Positions 25,401 through 27,107 of a DNA stretch of 27,107 bases are shown here, piece after piece. Position numbers and translations under genes: made by a program. Within the stretch, counting starts at the first letter, position 1. Each line of letters starts with the position of its first letter. The DNA is taken from IMG/VR virus record IMGVR_UViG_3300034045_000028, positions 1-27,107 of that record. One strand, written 5' to 3'. Source of the DNA: a virus. The notes under the pieces were generated by a model. It made no database searches. It was given only the letters and a program-made list of their open reading frames with translations, and had not been told where the DNA came from.

Positions 25401-27107
25401 GCAATTAGCTAACGAGAAGTTCGCTAAGAGTACCGACTTAAACGCTTACGTTAAGACCACAGACTTAAACAATACACTGACTAATTACGTAACTTCATCA
25501 ACCTTTATCAATGAGAATGAAGCGCGTAAAGATTCGTTAGTCGCTTATGGTATACGTGGGGCTACAATCGCTGAGTGGGAAGGGGCGATAAGTTTTACAT
25601 ACACGCCGACATACTCAGAAGCGGCAACGCTAACGATTGAGAGTCCTATCGAAGGTATAGCCTTCATGGGAGTAGAGATTACAGACGCGGAAGGCGGTGT
25701 TGAAATCTACTTGAATGATAAGGTTGTACTCAAGAACTTTAGTGGCGCTGATAATGAGCGTAAGTGGTACTACACACAAGTTGAGTTGGTACAAGGTGTA
25801 AACACATTACACTTGTGGTCGAGTAACGGTGACGGTGCTTTGTTGCATAAAGTTGTCTTTAAAGGCAATGACTTAGATAGTGAGCTTTCAGCTATCCGTG
25901 AGACAGCACAAGCTACCGCTAATGAGGCTTACTACTCCTTGAAAGTTGACTATAACGGGCGTGTTGCAGGCTTTGGTCTGACATCGAATCCTGAGACAAG
26001 CGCTATCTTGTTCAAAGCTGACCAAATAGGTTTTGACAATGGAAGCGGGGGCGAAATCTTACCGTTCACAGTTAAAGACGATATTGTCTACATAAAGGAT
26101 GCACGTATTAGCACAGTAGAAGCTAATGCGATTATCAACGTAGACGAAGTAGGGCAGGCTGAGAAGCGTGCTCAGTTAGGTAACACGCTTATAGAGGGTG
26201 ACTTCGTACTAGCTAAGACTGGTCAGATTAAATGGAAGGATCTAGATTCGTCTTTCCGTGATTTATTGGTGACACGCGACCCGTCATCGGAACTCACGGG
26301 CGGCACTCGTGATGCTTCAGTCCATGTAGTACCTAGTGACCCTTTAAACCCTGTAGTGGCGTTACAACTAGCGCAGGCAGGTAACACTGACAACCCACCG
26401 CTTAAATCAGGTAGTAAGGTTGTTACGCTTGAAGTCACAGCCACAGGCGGTACTGGTGTAGGGGCGGCTTCGTACATACAGTCATCGAGAGTAGCACCGT
26501 CAGTAAGAGTAGATGTCTATAGACGCAAAGTAGGTGATTCTTCGTATTCTAACCTAGGCAATTATACGTTCACAGGACAGCAGATAAAAGTGTACGACAG
26601 TGGTGGTACTCCTATGTATTACACGTACATTAACGAGACGCATGTGTTTACGCTTCCTGCAACGCCAAGTACAGGTGATTACGAATACTACATTGCTTAC
26701 TCACAGGCTTCGGGCAACTGGGGCGCAAACGGTACGCTATCGTGCTTCCTGAATGAGCCTTTAAGCTCCACAGGCGGTGTATTCGTTGAATCGTTAGCGA
26801 CCGCAAACACCTTAACGTTTACAGGTAGAGACACAAGCAAAGGTGTGTCTGTGTTGAATAAAGACCTGTATATGAATGATTATCAGGTACGCATAGCTGA
26901 TTCTACAGGTAAGCTATACGACTCAGGTAATCGTGTGTATTCGCCTAATAACAATAACATCGGTACAGGTGCGACTAACTATGCCGCAGGTAACCACACG
27001 CACGCATGGTCAGCTATAACAGGTAAGCCTACTACGTTTACGCCTAGCACACATACCCACTACTCATTCGCGGCTACGGATAACAGAACCTTAAAACCAA
27101 ACCAGTT
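22459..27107 (+). CDS. Giant tail fibre, T7 gp17-type N-terminus (3' end outside window)
   Basis: Open frame of 1549 codons to the window edge; T7 gp17 has 553. TAGGAG at 22448-22453 is 5 bases before the ATG. Residues 1-105: T7 fibre attachment domain (FSVPFPYLDK; RITPRDRRLVDF; LTEQDLDLSATQ). Residues about 135-292: gpJ-like segment including a fibronectin-III-like sandwich (SPFNIQISASDTAVWITFD; TSGQWYAYWLAHTN). Residues about 314-447: coiled coil with NNKIPQLNQEI-type repeats. Residues 448-1008: 17 repeats of 33 residues. Residues about 1135-1234: a region like the lambda gpJ DUF1983 module (GRVAGFGL; LPFTVKDDIVYIKDARI). Near the edge, HTH at 1513-1515 and 1532-1534 flank ITGKPTTF, the HxH type seen in metal-binding fibre tips. 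Receptor and any C-terminal chaperone are not visible. Confidence 0.93.
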   Translation, partial: MGEFKASIIYDGTVNDQIFSVPFPYLDKSHIYVYVNNEPVPFEWLDDARIKLQAKLLDDAQVEVRRITPRDRRLVDFQSANLLTEQDLDLSATQLFYIEQELEDTIQRVEAGSISEAIEVYADYQETRYQWSVSMPEPAEPFDADPEGWTLSAGEGETGQSLWSINCTKSGRTGVVKRAWTLPTRISGRDGYGANPVKPDSPFNIQISASDTAVWITFDVPSSEGYLNTNVYRAEFNGVDLPDFQDARLIGNGVGNYVDTDVTSGQWYAYWLAHTNVKGEVSETSERVTVQVRLPLDLREGWISQEHLEADLNSRINLIDDPQVGLVTLYETLDNSLSEARSLVDSANATIADINNNKIPQLNQEITDKYNAAKALADAAQSDVDTINNEVIPQLNQQITDAYNSAVQQVQQVDGKVNTIQTSTIPNINQQLSDINDTVTALVGASGSYVTTEQLTGEDFAKRSELSAYVKTDDLNTTLGSYVTSTDLANADYATHQELTAYVKTDDLNTTLGSYVTSTDLANADYATHQELTAYVKSTDLGTTLGSYVTTEDLANADYATHQELTAYVKSTDLDETLSSYVTSTQLANEDFAKSSDLTSYVKTTDLNTTLSSYVTSEQLAGEGYAKSTDLTAYVKTTDLNQTLGSYVTSTQLANEDFAKNSTLTNYVKTTDLDTTLSSYVTSEQLAGEGYAKSTDLTAYVKTTDLNTTLGSYVTSEQLANEDYAKNSTLTSYVKTTDLDTTLSSYVTSEQLAGEGFAKSTDLTAYVKTTDLDTTLSSYVTGEQLAGEDFAKRSDLTSYVKTTDLNTTLGSYVTSTQLADADYAKNSTLTNYVKTTDLNTTLSSYVTNEQLAGEGYAKSTDLTAYVKTTDLNTTLGSYVTTTELADEDFAKRSDLTAYVKTTDLNTTLGSYVTTTELANEDFAKRSDLTAYVKTTDLNQTLSSYVTSTELTNANFAKSSDLTAYVKTTDLNTTLGSYVTSTQLANEKFAKSTDLNAYVKTTDLNNTLTNYVTSSTFINENEARKDSLVAYGIRGATIAEWEGAISFTYTPTYSEAATLTIESPIEGIAFMGVEITDAEGGVEIYLNDKVVLKNFSGADNERKWYYTQVELVQGVNTLHLWSSNGDGALLHKVVFKGNDLDSELSAIRETAQATANEAYYSLKVDYNGRVAGFGLTSNPETSAILFKADQIGFDNGSGGEILPFTVKDDIVYIKDARISTVEANAIINVDEVGQAEKRAQLGNTLIEGDFVLAKTGQIKWKDLDSSFRDLLVTRDPSSELTGGTRDASVHVVPSDPLNPVVALQLAQAGNTDNPPLKSGSKVVTLEVTATGGTGVGAASYIQSSRVAPSVRVDVYRRKVGDSSYSNLGNYTFTGQQIKVYDSGGTPMYYTYINETHVFTLPATPSTGDYEYYIAYSQASGNWGANGTLSCFLNEPLSSTGGVFVESLATANTLTFTGRDTSKGVSVLNKDLYMNDYQVRIADSTGKLYDSGNRVYSPNNNNIGTGATNYAAGNHTHAWSAITGKPTTFTPSTHTHYSFAATDNRTLKPNQ
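23800..25482 (+). repeat. 17 in-frame tandem repeats of 99 bp (33 residues) in the fibre
   Basis: Repeat units begin at 23800 and every 99 bases thereafter (23899, 23998, ... 25384) with no insertion or deletion; an 18th, degenerate start (NYVTSSTF) is at 25483. Consensus positions: SYVTS at 1-5, L at 8, A at 9, aromatic-A-K/T at 13-15, L at 19, YVKTTDL at 22-28 and L at 32. Each unit itself holds three Y/F-V/A-T/K-x-x-x-L motifs, at residues 2, 13 and 22. Codons differ between units far more than residues do, apart from the first few, which are close copies. The array would build a regular trimeric shaft. Confidence 0.97.

Noticed and set aside
23800-25482. Possible assembly artefact in the 99-bp repeats
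   Set aside because: Units differ at many synonymous positions and keep the frame throughout, which a collapsed or duplicated assembly would not produce.
1-27107. tRNA genes, integrase, attachment sites or insertion sequences
   Set aside because: None seen: almost all sequence is accounted for by phage genes, and the few gaps are too short or lack cloverleaf, transposase or core-site structure.

Overview
The window is a continuous piece of a lytic, T7-like podophage genome. Every gene lies on the + strand, packing is very tight (many starts overlap the previous stop as TAATG or ATGA), and the order follows T7: helicase (gene 4), DNA polymerase (5), exonuclease (6), a gene 7.3-like protein, portal (8), scaffold (9), capsid (10), tail tubular A and B (11, 12), internal virion proteins (13 to 16) and tail fibre (17). 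Both edges cut genes: the helicase at the left and the fibre at the right. No RNA polymerase, lysis or terminase gene is in view, so it cannot be told from here whether this phage carries its own RNA polymerase. The host is not identifiable. Strong GGAGG-type ribosome sites and scarcity of GATC fit a Gram-negative, perhaps Dam-methylating, gammaproteobacterium, but this is inference.

Region 1 (1-3692) is the replication core: a DnaB/gp4-family helicase C-terminus, a T7-type family A polymerase with a shortened thumb insertion, and a gp6/FEN-type 5'-3' exonuclease. Region 2 (3695-9120) is an inserted nucleotide-metabolism cassette: a small coiled-coil protein, a DUF3310-like protein, a CPEC glutaredoxin, a MazG-like pyrophosphatase, flavin-dependent thymidylate synthase ThyX, class Ia ribonucleotide reductase NrdA and NrdB with all core catalytic residues, and two small unknown proteins. 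Together these would convert host ribonucleotides into dNTPs, including dTMP, for phage replication.

Region 3 (9121-9300) is the only sizeable noncoding stretch. It holds a 10-bp palindrome and a dense cluster of direct and inverted ACTAATA/AGCTATTAGT repeats, and it separates the metabolic genes from the virion genes. Region 4 (9301-22130) encodes the particle: small pre-portal proteins, portal, scaffold, capsid followed by a clear intrinsic terminator, the tail tube/nozzle proteins and the ejection proteins. The gp16-like protein has no visible N-terminal transglycosylase domain.

Region 5 (22130-27107) is the host-recognition module and the most unusual part. A free-standing T7 fibre N-terminal (virion-attachment) domain is followed at once by a very long fibre (at least 1549 residues, still open at the window edge) that starts with a second version of the same domain. 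The fibre contains lambda gpJ-like segments, 17 uninterrupted 33-residue repeats and an HxH-type distal region.
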